Part shown: piece by piece, positions 1 through 8,582 of the stretch
Position numbering within the stretch: the stretch's first letter is position 1
Layout: each line of letters starts with the position of its first letter
Source: Halomonas sp. TA22
Lineage (GTDB): Bacteria; Pseudomonadota; Gammaproteobacteria; Pseudomonadales; Halomonadaceae
NCBI RefSeq assembly: GCF_013009075.1
Contig: NZ_CP053108.1
Span: forward strand, 868,001 to 932,000
DNA length: 64,000 nucleotides
Direction of reading: 5' to 3'
Made by a program: the position numbers and the translations under genes
Notes under the pieces: model-generated
Seen by the model: only the letters and a program-made list of their open reading frames with translations
What the model was told of the DNA's origin: nothing
Database searches by the model: none

Positions 1-2721
1 CGGGTAATCCTCGAACGTCTTGCCATCGACAGCGATGCCGGTGTACGTCAGAGCGCCCTGGCAAGACTCAACGACCCCGACCGCCTGCTGGAACTGAAAG
101 GAAATGAGCAGGATAGCCCCGAGCTGCTGGGGCGCCTGACAGCGCTGCTGATCGGTGCCGACGGCGGCCTTCCCCTTGACCGGCGACTTGAGTGTGTCGA
201 GCGTCTCGCCGATGCGGCGCTACTCGCCGAGGTCGCCCTGCATGGCGACAACCAGCAACTGCGCCTGGTGGCCCTGGCAAGCATTTGCGATGACGAAGAA
301 GAGACGCTGATCCTGCAAGCCTGTGAGAACGGCATTGCCGCCGTGCGCCATGCCGCCGCCGGCCGTATCGCCAGCGAAGAGGGGTTGGCCCGACTGGTGC
401 GCCAGGCACGACGCGACAAGCAGGTCGTGCGCCTTGCCCGCGAGAAGCTCAACCGGCTGCGTGCCGATGCCTCGCAGAGTGCCGCTCGCCGGGCCGAGCG
501 CGAGCGCATCCTGCAGACCCTCGAGCGGCATGCCCAGCATACCTGGGAGCCACTCTATGGTGGCCATTACCGTCACCTGAAGCGCAAGTGGGAAGGGCTT
601 GGCGACGTTCCCAGTCCTGAACAGGAGCAGCGTTATCAAGAAGCCTGCCTACTGTGCCGCAAGACGCTGGCCGACCATGAGGCCCAGCAACATGTCCATG
701 AGGCCGCCGATCGCCGACGTGAGGATGCCGACCAGACACGAGAATCGCTGCTCGAGGCGTTTGAGGAAGCTATCACCGGATTACGCGAAGACAAGAGGCT
801 CGCCGCTCAGGATATCGACAGCCTGCGTTCTCAGAAACAACTACTGACCAATCGCTGGCAGACGCTTTCCGACAAGCACCCCCCCGATGAGGCGCTGAGC
901 CTACGCTATGACACGACGCTAGAGGCGTACGACTACATCGGCCATGCCTGGGAGCGCTTCCGGGCCCAGAGCACCGCTATGGAAGAGGCCCTTGGCGAGC
1001 ATGATGTGGCCCGACTGAGAGAGCGCCTCCACGCCTGCGCCTGGCCTGATGATCTCCCCTTGCCATCGCTACTGGCCAAGGCCACTGCCGCCCTCACTCT
1101 CGACGCCGCCCTCCCGGCGGAAGTACACCGCGAGCCCTTCCTGCAGGAACTTCAGCAGGTGCAGTCGCTACTCGAGCGTGGCGCATTCAAGAGCGCCAGC
1201 CGTCTGCACCAACGCCTGCGTCAGCGCAGCGAGCTCCTCGCAGAGCAGGATCGCCAAGAGCTGCTGCCTATCCTCAAGCGGCTCGGGGCCCAGCTTGCCG
1301 AGTTGCGTGATTGGCGAGGCTTCGTTGCCGGGCCGAAACGTACCCAGCTCTGTCAGGCGATTACCGAATTGGCCGACGACACGATGCTGGCGGAGCCCGA
1401 GATCGACCGACGCCATCGTCAGCTGGTCAGGGAGTGGAAAGTACTGGGAGACGCCGCCGTCAATCGTGAGCTCGCCGCTCACTTCCGCAGCGCATCCGAC
1501 CGCATCCATGCTCGCCTGGCCCCTTGGCAAGCACAGCGCGACGCCCAGCGCCAGCGTAATCTGGAGGCTCGGAAAGCACTCTGCGAGCAGCTCGAAGCGC
1601 TGCTCAACCAGCCCGACCCGGCCGCCAACCCCGACGTGCTCCGCGAAATTCGCGACAAGTCGCGCGAACAGTGGCAGCGCTACTCACCCGTGCCACGCAA
1701 GCAGTCCGATAGCATCGGGCGCCGCTTTGGCCGGGTGCGCCACGGCTTGCAGGCACTGATCGACCGCCGCGCTCAGGAGATCGCCACGGCCAAGCGTGAG
1801 CTGATCGAACAGGCCGCAGCACTGCTCGAGAGCGAGGCCCCAAGCCACCAGCGCGCCGAACGGGCCAAGGCGCTTCAGCAACGCTGGCGCGACCTGGGAC
1901 GGGCGCCCAAGGGAGAAGAGCAAGCCTTGTGGCGTGAGTTTCGTGCCCTTTGCGACCGCATCTTTGCCGGCCGCGAAGCTGAGCGCAACGATCGCGTCCA
2001 GCGCGCCAAGGCTCAGCTCGATGTCATGCAAGCCTTGATAGACAGGCTGGATAGCTGGCACCCCACCCGCCGAGAGGATGCCGCTCAGCTCGACCAGGCG
2101 CTGGCTGAGGCGGAGCAGCTGGAGCCGCTGCCCGCGGGACGCCGTACCGAGGGCATGCGCAAGCGCTGGCAAGGTATCGTGCGCGCACGGCGAGAGCAGC
2201 TCGCTCGCGTGGACATCAGCGAAGAAGTGGCCCGCTGGAAAGCGCTGCAGCCACTACTCGGCGCGCACTTGTCAGCCGATGCTGCGACACTTGAGGGCGC
2301 CCCTGCCGAGCCGGTCGCTGCTGGTGAAGCCTTGGATGGTGACATGGTCCGGGCCCATCAGCGACGCAACGCCATACGCCAACACCCCCCCGAGCCGCTC
2401 GAGGTGGAGGAAGCACTGGCTCGCCTGCGCGTCCATCTGGCGCTGCTCGCCGGCGCCCGAGTCAGCCAACGTGACGACCCCCTGCGCCTGGCGATACAGG
2501 TCGAACGACTCAATGAAGGACTGGGGCGCGAGCGCAGCAAGGCCGAGGAGCTTCATGAAGTACTGTACGGTATCCTGGCCACCGGTCCGGTGTCAGCATC
2601 GCTCTGGGAACGCGAGGCACCTGAACTCGATGCCGCCCTTGCCCACCTGCTGCGCTTGTCGGTCTACTCAAGCGCTCCGACAACATCGCAAACCGAGCGA
2701 CAAAAAAACGCGAGATCTTAA
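1..2721 (+). CDS. DUF349 repeat protein, 5' end outside window
   Basis: The frame is open from base 1, so the gene begins upstream and 906 codons are visible. The protein is highly charged and Arg/Glu/Gln-rich, with a repeated pattern of a tryptophan-containing helix around an RW-x-LG-like core (for example RWRDLGRAPKGEEQ, VREWKVLGD, RKRWQGI). That pattern is typical of tandem DUF349 domains linked by long helices, probably coiled coil. The first ~80 visible residues resemble helical HEAT-like repeats. Proteins of this family are large and cytoplasmic in gammaproteobacteria and their biochemical role is not settled. The stop codon lies inside the hairpin shared with the convergent phaB gene. 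The family call is secure; no function is claimed. Confidence 0.85.
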   Translation, partial: RVILERLAIDSDAGVRQSALARLNDPDRLLELKGNEQDSPELLGRLTALLIGADGGLPLDRRLECVERLADAALLAEVALHGDNQQLRLVALASICDDEEETLILQACENGIAAVRHAAAGRIASEEGLARLVRQARRDKQVVRLAREKLNRLRADASQSAARRAERERILQTLERHAQHTWEPLYGGHYRHLKRKWEGLGDVPSPEQEQRYQEACLLCRKTLADHEAQQHVHEAADRRREDADQTRESLLEAFEEAITGLREDKRLAAQDIDSLRSQKQLLTNRWQTLSDKHPPDEALSLRYDTTLEAYDYIGHAWERFRAQSTAMEEALGEHDVARLRERLHACAWPDDLPLPSLLAKATAALTLDAALPAEVHREPFLQELQQVQSLLERGAFKSASRLHQRLRQRSELLAEQDRQELLPILKRLGAQLAELRDWRGFVAGPKRTQLCQAITELADDTMLAEPEIDRRHRQLVREWKVLGDAAVNRELAAHFRSASDRIHARLAPWQAQRDAQRQRNLEARKALCEQLEALLNQPDPAANPDVLREIRDKSREQWQRYSPVPRKQSDSIGRRFGRVRHGLQALIDRRAQEIATAKRELIEQAAALLESEAPSHQRAERAKALQQRWRDLGRAPKGEEQALWREFRALCDRIFAGREAERNDRVQRAKAQLDVMQALIDRLDSWHPTRREDAAQLDQALAEAEQLEPLPAGRRTEGMRKRWQGIVRARREQLARVDISEEVARWKALQPLLGAHLSADAATLEGAPAEPVAAGEALDGDMVRAHQRRNAIRQHPPEPLEVEEALARLRVHLALLAGARVSQRDDPLRLAIQVERLNEGLGRERSKAEELHEVLYGILATGPVSASLWEREAPELDAALAHLLRLSVYSSAPTTSQTERQKNARS

Positions 2722-2729
2722 TCTCGCGT
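2702..2729 (-). terminator. Terminator hairpin between DUF349 gene and phaB
   Basis: A perfect 9-bp stem (ACGCGAGAT / ATCTCGCGT) with a CTTA loop spans 2708-2729. On the minus strand it is followed directly by seven T residues (complement of 2702-2708), so it is a canonical intrinsic terminator for phaB. The plus-strand gene ends within the loop and 3' stem, so the hairpin may also protect that mRNA end. Confidence 0.8.
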
Positions 2730-2757
2730 CATTTCATAAAAGGGCTAGCCTGCTCGC

Positions 2758-3504
2758 TCAGCCCATGAACTGGCCACCGTTGATATCCAGGTTGGCCCCG
2801 GTGATGAACCCCGATTCGCTATCGGCCAGGAACACCACCGCTCGCGCAATCTCTTCTGGCGTGCCGAAACGCTTGACGGGGATTCCCTCTCGAATCGACT
2901 CGCGGACCTTCTCGGGAATCTTCATGATCATGTCGGTGGCGATATAGCCAGGCGACAGCGTATTGACGGTGATGCCCTTGGTGGCGGTCTCTTGGGCCAG
3001 CGACATGGTCAGGCCATGCATGCCCGCCTTGGCGGCGGCATAATTGACTTGCCCGAACTGCCCCTTGCGTCCGTTGATCGAGGAGATATTGATGATCCGA
3101 CCATAGCCCGCCTCGAACATGTCCTCGATCACGCTACGGCAAGTATTGAAGACACTGTTGAGGTTGGTGTCGATCACCTCATGCCACTGGTCGGGGGTCA
3201 TTTTCTTCATGGTGCCATCACGGGTGATACCCGCGCAGTTGACCAGCACACTGACCGGCCCATAGGTCTCGCGAATCTCGGTGACGCCCTTCACGCACGC
3301 CTCGTGATCCGTTAGATCCACCCCGGAAAGGGCAATATTGTCGAAACCTTCGGACTTCTGCGTCTCGAGCCAGTTCTTGGCTTTTTCAGGATTGTGGTAT
3401 CCCGCAACCACTTGGTAACCCTCCTTGGCCAAGGCACGACAAATGGCGGAGCCGATACCCCCGGTACCACCGGTAACCCAGGCTACGGGTGCTGTCTTTG
3501 TCAT
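2758..3504 (-). CDS. phaB: Acetoacetyl-CoA reductase (PhaB/PhbB)
   Basis: This 248-residue short-chain dehydrogenase should reduce acetoacetyl-CoA to (R)-3-hydroxybutyryl-CoA with NADPH, the second step of polyhydroxybutyrate synthesis, in the cytosol. The cofactor loop TGGTGGIG is at residues 11-18, NCAG at 89-92, and the catalytic set Asn114, Ser142, Tyr155 and Lys159 is complete. The C-terminus ANLDINGGQFMG is typical of PhaB and separates it from most FabG proteins. A start 18 codons further upstream is possible, but ATG at 3504 is chosen because an AGGAGA Shine-Dalgarno lies just before it. The gene stands alone with its own terminator. FabG is the main alternative. Confidence 0.88.
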   Translation of the reverse strand: MTKTAPVAWVTGGTGGIGSAICRALAKEGYQVVAGYHNPEKAKNWLETQKSEGFDNIALSGVDLTDHEACVKGVTEIRETYGPVSVLVNCAGITRDGTMKKMTPDQWHEVIDTNLNSVFNTCRSVIEDMFEAGYGRIINISSINGRKGQFGQVNYAAAKAGMHGLTMSLAQETATKGITVNTLSPGYIATDMIMKIPEKVRESIREGIPVKRFGTPEEIARAVVFLADSESGFITGANLDINGGQFMG

Positions 3505-3661
3505 TGCTAATCTCCTGATATCTATGCCATAGAACCACTGAATGTCAGAGTAGAACATTTATCAGTGGAGTGTTGTTGTTGGCGTATGTGAGCGGCTTCC
3601 TAGGCGTCCTTCTGCAGTATGAATGCTTTACCCGCCCTGTGCACGATTGACAGTCCTGCCC

Positions 3662-3689
3662 TTGACATAAGACAAATCATGTGTAGAAT
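3662..3689 (+). promoter_or_regulatory. Strong sigma-70 promoter of the truncated tRNA-fMet
   Basis: TTGACA at 3662-3667, a 16-bp spacer and TAGAAT at 3684-3689 form a near-consensus promoter. Transcription should begin near 3696, just before the tRNA at 3704. Because the tRNA is broken, transcription is expected to run on into the CdiA fragment. Confidence 0.75.
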
Positions 3690-3703
3690 ACGCTCCACGT
3701 TGA

Positions 3704-3763
<60 letters not shown>

Positions 3764-3806
3764 CACCTTCTCCAGCGACAGCCTTCGCGGTGCCGCCACC
3801 GCCGCC

Positions 3807-5192
3807 TTGACGGCCGGTGCCACCCGTGGCATGACCGACCGCGTCTGGGGAACCCAGACCAATTCCACCACCGGCGCCACCACCAACCTTAACCTCAGCT
3901 TCGGCAATGGTAGCGACATCGCCCGCTTCGCCGGGCAACGCGCCACCCAGGCCGCCATCGATGCCGGCATCCGCACCGCCATCGCAGGCGGCAGCCTCGG
4001 CGATCATCTCGGCGACAGCCTCGAGAACGCCGTGGCACATGTGGTCAGCGGGGTGCTGTTCAATGCCGTGGGCGACGTCAGTCATGGTCGCTTCGCTAAC
4101 GCCAGCCCCGAGAAAATCGCTCTACATGCCTTGGTGGGAGGCCTGACTGCCGAAGCCATGGGCGGCGACTTCAAGACCGGGGCGCTGGCGGCAGGCGCCA
4201 ATGAAGCCCTGGTGGAGTACCTAGACAGCCACCTGGGCAGTGACCCCGAAACGCGAACCCACCTCCTGACCACCGCCTCGCAACTGGTGGGTATCGTCGC
4301 CGCCGAGCTGGTCAACGGCGATGTGAACGATGGAGCGTTTATTGCCGGGCAGGCAACGCGGTATAACTACCTGCGGCATGATCAACTCGCCATGGCGCGT
4401 GCCGAGCTGGTGGGCTGTGACGGCGACAGCGACTGCATGGCCGATGTGGTAGCTCGCTATCAGGCTATCAGCGAAGAGCAAAACAAAGCCGCTATCGAAG
4501 CCTGTAGCACCGATTTGGCTGCCTGTCAGGAACACTCGCTCGCCGCAGCGGATGGTGAATACGCCCGCTACGGGGATGACGCTCTGTGGGATCTGTCAAA
4601 CGAAGCGTTGCCCTACATGCAAGCCTTGTTCGATGAGAACATCGGCGTGCAGAATAGCCTGGGTGAAGCGACCATTGCCCGTGCCTTGGAGGAAGGGGCG
4701 GGATTATCGCCGGAGGTCGCGGCTCTGCTGGCTGCAGCCCCGTGGGGGGTTAATAGGAAAGCAACCACCACGGGGTACTTTGGTGGGGCTAAGCCGCGTA
4801 ACATTGAAGAAGCTCAATTCCTTGCCAATGCTCAGGCAACGTTTGAGAATAGTTCCACGTGGACTGGCGTCGTCAGGCACCGAGACGAGTTAGTCATTCA
4901 GCGCTCAGATATTGAGCTAAGTCCACAGAATGCTACTGCAATGAAGAATGGATATGCACCACGCGTAAAAAATTCTAATGGGGAGTGGGAGCAAGTTCAG
5001 CTGCACCACGTAGGGCGCGAAACTGGAAAAATGATAGAGGTAACAAAGTCACAAAATACATATAGCCCCACGACGGGTGGTCCGCTCCACATTCCTGGAC
5101 CTGGAGCTCCTGTAAGGCAGCGTGACTATACGTCGACTTATTGGAAGGAAAGGTATCAAGAGTTTGTTCGTCAAGGCTTGATTATAGAGTAG
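3807..5192 (+). CDS. Orphan CdiA C-terminal fragment: pre-toxin region plus LHH nuclease-like toxin
   Basis: This is the C-terminal part of a contact-dependent growth inhibition effector. The frame is open back to the tRNA junction near 3763, so the original start is lost; TTG 3807 and ATG 3831 are only possible restarts. Residues ~1-310 are Ala/Gly-rich and resemble the DUF637-type and pre-toxin region that precedes CDI toxins. Residues ~320-461 are variable and AT-richer and carry LHH at 399-401, followed by a VTKSQN segment, the pattern of LHH-type HNH/EndoVII nucleases. No signal peptide, TPS domain or TpsB partner is encoded nearby, so export by itself is not expected. It is followed after 9 nt by a SUKH gene, the usual immunity position. 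Nuclease activity is inferred, not shown. Confidence 0.72.
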   Translation: MTAGATRGMTDRVWGTQTNSTTGATTNLNLSFGNGSDIARFAGQRATQAAIDAGIRTAIAGGSLGDHLGDSLENAVAHVVSGVLFNAVGDVSHGRFANASPEKIALHALVGGLTAEAMGGDFKTGALAAGANEALVEYLDSHLGSDPETRTHLLTTASQLVGIVAAELVNGDVNDGAFIAGQATRYNYLRHDQLAMARAELVGCDGDSDCMADVVARYQAISEEQNKAAIEACSTDLAACQEHSLAAADGEYARYGDDALWDLSNEALPYMQALFDENIGVQNSLGEATIARALEEGAGLSPEVAALLAAAPWGVNRKATTTGYFGGAKPRNIEEAQFLANAQATFENSSTWTGVVRHRDELVIQRSDIELSPQNATAMKNGYAPRVKNSNGEWEQVQLHHVGRETGKMIEVTKSQNTYSPTTGGPLHIPGPGAPVRQRDYTSTYWKERYQEFVRQGLIIE

Positions 5193-5201
5193 GAGAAGCA
5201 T

Positions 5202-5633
5202 ATGTCCCCGAAGGAAAGATTTGAAAATAATGTAGAGTTAATTGCTGGTGGTGTTTCTCAGGAAAAGATAGAAGAGGCTGAGGATAAGCTTGGAGTCATA
5301 TTTCCACATGAATACAAAGAATTTTTAAGTAGCTTCGGAGCGGGCGGAATATGTGGCCACTATATCTATGGCTTAGTTGATAGTGAAAAGAATGACCCGC
5401 CATTGTGGGAGGATGTGGTTGTAAATACACAGCGCTTGAGAAAGAGTGCTGGTTATTGGGAGGAGAATGCTCACTTTATTCCGATTTCTGATGATGGCAT
5501 GGGGATGACGTTTTTTCTTGATGCCAGAAAATCACCCGAAACACATATTTGGGCGATAGGGCCGGGGGTTGAGAAGCTCGTTTCAGTAGGGTTTTATAAA
5601 TTTTTTATCGATTTCTCTGAAGGCGAGCTATAA
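5202..5633 (+). CDS. cdiI: SMI1/KNR4 (SUKH) family immunity protein
   Basis: The 143-residue cytoplasmic protein has the SUKH pattern: an N-terminal helix with EEAEDKLGVIFPHEYKEFL, the aromatic-rich centre and the FFLD...IWAI...KLVSVGF strands. SUKH proteins are known immunity partners of polymorphic nuclease toxins, so it most likely neutralises the LHH domain encoded 9 nt upstream. The ribosome site is GGAGAAG ahead of ATG 5202. The gene is strikingly A+T-rich next to the ribosomal operons, a sign of acquisition. The specific toxin-antitoxin match is inferred from adjacency. Confidence 0.78.
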   Translation: MSPKERFENNVELIAGGVSQEKIEEAEDKLGVIFPHEYKEFLSSFGAGGICGHYIYGLVDSEKNDPPLWEDVVVNTQRLRKSAGYWEENAHFIPISDDGMGMTFFLDARKSPETHIWAIGPGVEKLVSVGFYKFFIDFSEGEL

Positions 5634-5691
5634 TATTTTATAGCATCATTTTATCCTTGGTTGACGCGGCGAAAATTTTTCAGATTTGGCG

Positions 5692-5925
5692 ATGAATCAT
5701 GGGCGCACCCATCGAGCCCACACCATCGACAGTCAGACCCGGGTGCAATCCACCACCCTCGATGCCGGCGGCGACCTGCTCTTGCAAGCCGGCAATAATC
5801 TACGCCTCACCGCCAGCCAGCTGCAGGCCGGTGGCAGCGCCGCCCTGCTGGCCGGCAATCGGATCGACCTGCTCACCGCCCAGGAGGAGGACTACTCCCT
5901 CTACGAGTACCGCCGCAGCGGCTCG
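5692..5925 (+). pseudogene. Fragment of CdiA/filamentous hemagglutinin repeat region
   Basis: The open stretch beginning near 5692 reads as the beta-helical repeat part of a CdiA/FhaB adhesin, with motifs such as TTLDAGGDLLLQAGNNL and GGSAALLAGNRIDLL followed by TAQEEDYS. It has no signal peptide or receptor domain. The reading frame departs from the family pattern near GSPG at about 5922-5933 and soon meets a terminator. GC content returns to the level of the pre-toxin part. In cdi loci, displaced toxin modules carry such upstream fragments, so this is probably the 5' edge of a second, deleted orphan module. Confidence 0.6.
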
Positions 5926-5943
5926 CCAGGCATCCATCGCAAC

Positions 5944-5972
5944 GCCCCGTGCTCACCGCACGGGGCTTTTTT
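5944..5972 (+). terminator. Intrinsic terminator closing the cdi remnant
   Basis: A 9-bp perfect stem GCCCCGTGC / GCACGGGGC with a TCACC loop (5944-5966) is followed by six T residues (5967-5972). It would stop transcripts from the tRNA-fMet promoter before the tRNA-Trp operon. It may be the original terminator of the tRNA transcription unit. Confidence 0.85.
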
Positions 5973-6218
5973 ATGGCGGGGGGGGATAGGGCAGGGTTTT
6001 TAGGCGCCAGGGGCAGGGGTAATTCCTTGGGTGGTTTGTCTCTCTTTGTGATGTTCTCTATAGCGCTGAGCGCCTCTCCTGACGCGAAATGTAAGCGCTT
6101 AAGCTTGCGATTGGTCTTGTCAAGAGCTGCTGGCGGCTCTAAAGAGGATGAGAAGGCCTTGCGCAATGTGCGAGAGGCGGTAGTAAAGGACTTATTTGGC
6201 GGGAAAGGCGGCTAAGGG
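5973..6218 (+). other. Unassigned spacer between cdi remnant and tRNA-Trp promoter
   Basis: These ~245 bases hold no gene I recognise. Both strands contain stop-free stretches of about 80 codons, but neither has a convincing ribosome site or a recognisable family, and the reading immediately follows a terminator. In many gammaproteobacteria this position, just upstream of tRNA-Trp and secE, is occupied by tufB; nothing resembling elongation factor Tu is here. Confidence 0.4.
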
Positions 6219-6247
6219 TTGTAAGGTGAAGAGCAATTCGCTATGAT
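6219..6247 (+). promoter_or_regulatory. Promoter of the tRNA-Trp-secE-nusG operon
   Basis: TTGTAA at 6219-6224, a 17-bp spacer and TATGAT at 6242-6247, followed by a GC-rich discriminator, is the expected arrangement for a stable-RNA promoter. Transcription would start near 6254 and read tRNA-Trp and then secE. Confidence 0.7.
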
Positions 6248-6300
6248 TACGCCCGCTGTCGCGTAGGCTGCCTGCAAAGGGCAAAAGCAACAGTAAATAC

Positions 6301-6376
<76 letters not shown>

Positions 6377-6448
6377 GTCTTCCCCAGGCTGGCGAGATCT
6401 CATATAATTTCATGTTTCGATTGCCGCGCCCTGAGGAGTCTCGTTTTC

Positions 6449-6817
6449 ATGAAACATAACGCCGAGGTGCAGGAGTCGCGCCACGACGGGCTTAAATGGG
6501 CGGTTGTCGTCACACTGGTCGTTCTTGCCGTGGTCGGTAATACCTATTTCGCCGATCAGGCCATGCTCTACCGCGTGATTGGTGTGGTTCTGCTATGCGC
6601 GCTGGCTGCCGTGGTGGCATTCACCACCGCCAAGGGACGTGATTTGCTGGAGTTGGCTCGCAGTTCGCGCAAGGAAATACAGCGCGTCATTTGGCCGACT
6701 CGCCCGGAAACTGTGCAGACCACGGCCATCGTGCTGGTGGCCGTGCTGGTGGTGGGCCTGATGCTGTGGCTGATCGACACCCTTCTTGGCTGGGCAATGT
6801 CCGGCGTCATAGGTTAG
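6449..6817 (+). CDS. secE: Preprotein translocase subunit SecE
   Basis: A 122-residue inner-membrane protein of the SecYEG channel, which clamps SecY from the side and is essential. Three membrane segments are visible: two in the first 60 residues ([14 protein letters not shown] and a second helix ending [11 protein letters not shown]) and the conserved third after the amphipathic stretch [16 protein letters not shown]. That IWPTRPE element is the SecE signature. ATG 6449 is chosen because of the GAGGAG site before it; the open frame further upstream overlaps tRNA-Trp. nusG follows after 8 nt. Confidence 0.95.
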   Translation: MKHNAEVQESRHDGLKWAVVVTLVVLAVVGNTYFADQAMLYRVIGVVLLCALAAVVAFTTAKGRDLLELARSSRKEIQRVIWPTRPETVQTTAIVLVAVLVVGLMLWLIDTLLGWAMSGVIG

Positions 6818-6825
6818 GAGTTTCC

Positions 6826-7359
6826 ATGTCCAAGCGTTGGTATGTCGTGCATGCTTATTCCGGCTTCGAAAAGCATGTCATGCGCTCGCTCATCGAACGC
6901 GTGAAGATGCATGGCATGGAAGATCGCTTCGGCGAGATTCTGGTGCCTACTGAAGAAGTCGTCGAGATGCGTGACGGCAAGCGCCGCAAGAGTGAGCGCA
7001 AGTTCTATCCCGGCTACGTGTTGGTCGAGATGGAGATGGAAGACGCTACCTGGCATCTGGTCAATGAGACACCGCGCGTCATGGGGTTCATTGGCGGGAC
7101 CAAGGAGAAGCCGGCCCCGATCACCCAGAAGGAAGCGGACGCCATCTTGCGTCGCGTCCAGGATGGGACCGACAAGCCACGCCCCAAGACGATGTTCGAG
7201 CCAGGGCAGTCCGTGCGTGTCATCGACGGACCGTTCGCCGACTTCAACGGTGTGGTCGAAGAGGTCAACTACGACAAGAGCCGCCTACAGGTCAGCGTGC
7301 TGATCTTCGGGCGAGCTACGCCTGTCGAGCTCGAGTTCTCGCAGGTCGAGAAAGAGTAA
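6826..7359 (+). CDS. nusG: Transcription termination/antitermination factor NusG
   Basis: The 177-residue NusG binds the RNA polymerase clamp through its N-terminal NGN domain (starts [16 protein letters not shown]) and couples polymerase to Rho or ribosomal S10 through its C-terminal KOW domain (from about residue 125, [21 protein letters not shown]). Length and domain order match the family. ATG 6826 is preceded by TAGGAG; the longer in-frame reading overlaps secE and is a shadow. It is co-transcribed with secE. Confidence 0.97.
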   Translation: MSKRWYVVHAYSGFEKHVMRSLIERVKMHGMEDRFGEILVPTEEVVEMRDGKRRKSERKFYPGYVLVEMEMEDATWHLVNETPRVMGFIGGTKEKPAPITQKEADAILRRVQDGTDKPRPKTMFEPGQSVRVIDGPFADFNGVVEEVNYDKSRLQVSVLIFGRATPVELEFSQVEKE

Positions 7360-7416
7360 TCGGAAAGCGCAGCATTCGACACGATTTTTTCCGGGCCGTT
7401 CTCGGTCCGTTAACCC

Positions 7417-7442
7417 GGGGAGCCGCAAGGCGTTACTACCCA
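7417..7442 (+). promoter_or_regulatory. L1-binding leader upstream of rplK
   Basis: GGGG-AGCC-GCAA-GGC followed by GTTACTA and CCC folds as two short stems separated by an asymmetric internal loop, the shape of the 23S rRNA L1 site copied in L11-operon leaders. It lies 14 nt before the rplK start. In E. coli, excess L1 binds such a site and represses rplK-rplA translation; the same feedback is inferred here. Confidence 0.65.
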
Positions 7443-7455
7443 ACTGGAGTTCATC

Positions 7456-7887
7456 ATGGCCAAGAAAGTACAGGCTTATATCAAGCTGCAGGTTGCTGCC
7501 GGCAAGGCCAACCCGAGCCCCCCCGTGGGCCCCGCGCTGGGTCAGCACGGCGTCAATATCATGGAATTCTGCAAGGCGTTCAACGCCGCGACCCAGGAAA
7601 TCGAGCCGGGTCTGCCGACACCCGTGGTGATCACGGTCTATTCCGACCGTAGTTTTACCTTCATCACCAAGACTCCGCCTGCTGCCGTTCTGCTGAAGAA
7701 GGCGGCCGGCATTAAGTCCGGCTCTGGCGAGCCGAACAAGAAGAAGGTCGGTACCGTGACTCGCGAGCAGCTCGAAGAGATCGCCAAGACCAAGGAGCCG
7801 GATCTGACGGCTGCCGATCTCGACGCCGCTGTGCGTACTATTGCCGGTAGCGCCCGTAGCATGGGCCTCAACGTGGAGGGCCTCTGA
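7456..7887 (+). CDS. rplK: 50S ribosomal protein L11
   Basis: L11, 143 residues as in most bacteria, binds the GTPase-associated centre of 23S rRNA and is needed for elongation-factor and RelA stimulation. The N-terminal domain shows the proline-rich helix in [18 protein letters not shown], and the C-terminal rRNA-binding domain ends with [19 protein letters not shown] site precedes ATG 7456. rplA follows after 2 nt, so the two are translationally coupled and probably both controlled by the L1 leader. Confidence 0.97.
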   Translation: MAKKVQAYIKLQVAAGKANPSPPVGPALGQHGVNIMEFCKAFNAATQEIEPGLPTPVVITVYSDRSFTFITKTPPAAVLLKKAAGIKSGSGEPNKKKVGTVTREQLEEIAKTKEPDLTAADLDAAVRTIAGSARSMGLNVEGL

Positions 7888-7889
7888 TC

Positions 7890-8582
7890 ATGGCTAAACT
7901 GACCAAGCGTGCAAAGCTGATTCAGGAGAAGATCGACTCCACCAAGGTGTACGGTCTTGAAGAAGCCGTGGCGCTGCTCAACGAGCTCTCCACCGTCAAG
8001 TTCAAGGAGTCGCTGGACGTCGCCATCAATCTGGGCGTCGATCCGCGCAAATCCGACCAGGTGGTGCGTGGCGCAACCGTCATGCCCAATGGTACCGGCA
8101 AGGACGTGCGTGTCGCCGTCTTTACCCAGGGTGCCAATGCCGAGGCGGCCAAGGAAGCCGGTGCCGATATCGTCGGCATGGACGACCTGGCCGAGCAGGT
8201 CAAGAAAGGCCAGCTCGACTTTGACGTGGTCATCGCCTCACCGGACGCCATGCGCGTCGTCGGTCAGCTGGGCCAGATCCTCGGTCCGCGTGGCCTGATG
8301 CCCAACCCCAAGGTTGGCACCGTGACTCCCGATGTCGTGACCGCGGTGAAGAATGCCAAGGCCGGTCAGGTGCGTTTCCGTACCGACAAGAATGGCATCA
8401 TTCACACCACACTTGGCAAGGTCGATTTCGATACCGCTGCGATCCAGGGCAATCTGGAAGCGCTGGTTGCCGATCTCAAGCGCCTCAAGCCGAGCACCTC
8501 GAAGGGTGTGTACTTCAAGAAACTGACCCTGTCCACTACCATGGGCCCGGGTCTGACTGTCGATCATTCTGCGCTGGTGTGA
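7890..8582 (+). CDS. rplA: 50S ribosomal protein L1
   Basis: L1 (230 residues) forms the mobile stalk at the ribosomal E site and acts as autogenous repressor of the L11 operon. The signature [15 protein letters not shown] is present in the central region, and the protein opens with [15 protein letters not shown] as in other gammaproteobacteria. Only 2 nt separate it from rplK. A ~280-nt leader follows before rplJ. Confidence 0.97.
   Translation: MAKLTKRAKLIQEKIDSTKVYGLEEAVALLNELSTVKFKESLDVAINLGVDPRKSDQVVRGATVMPNGTGKDVRVAVFTQGANAEAAKEAGADIVGMDDLAEQVKKGQLDFDVVIASPDAMRVVGQLGQILGPRGLMPNPKVGTVTPDVVTAVKNAKAGQVRFRTDKNGIIHTTLGKVDFDTAAIQGNLEALVADLKRLKPSTSKGVYFKKLTLSTTMGPGLTVDHSALV

Noticed and set aside
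5949-6215. Plus-strand 88-codon open frame after the cdi terminator
   Set aside because: Its start lies within or next to the terminator hairpin, the first part is Gly/Arg low-complexity and no family was recognised; kept only as an unassigned spacer.
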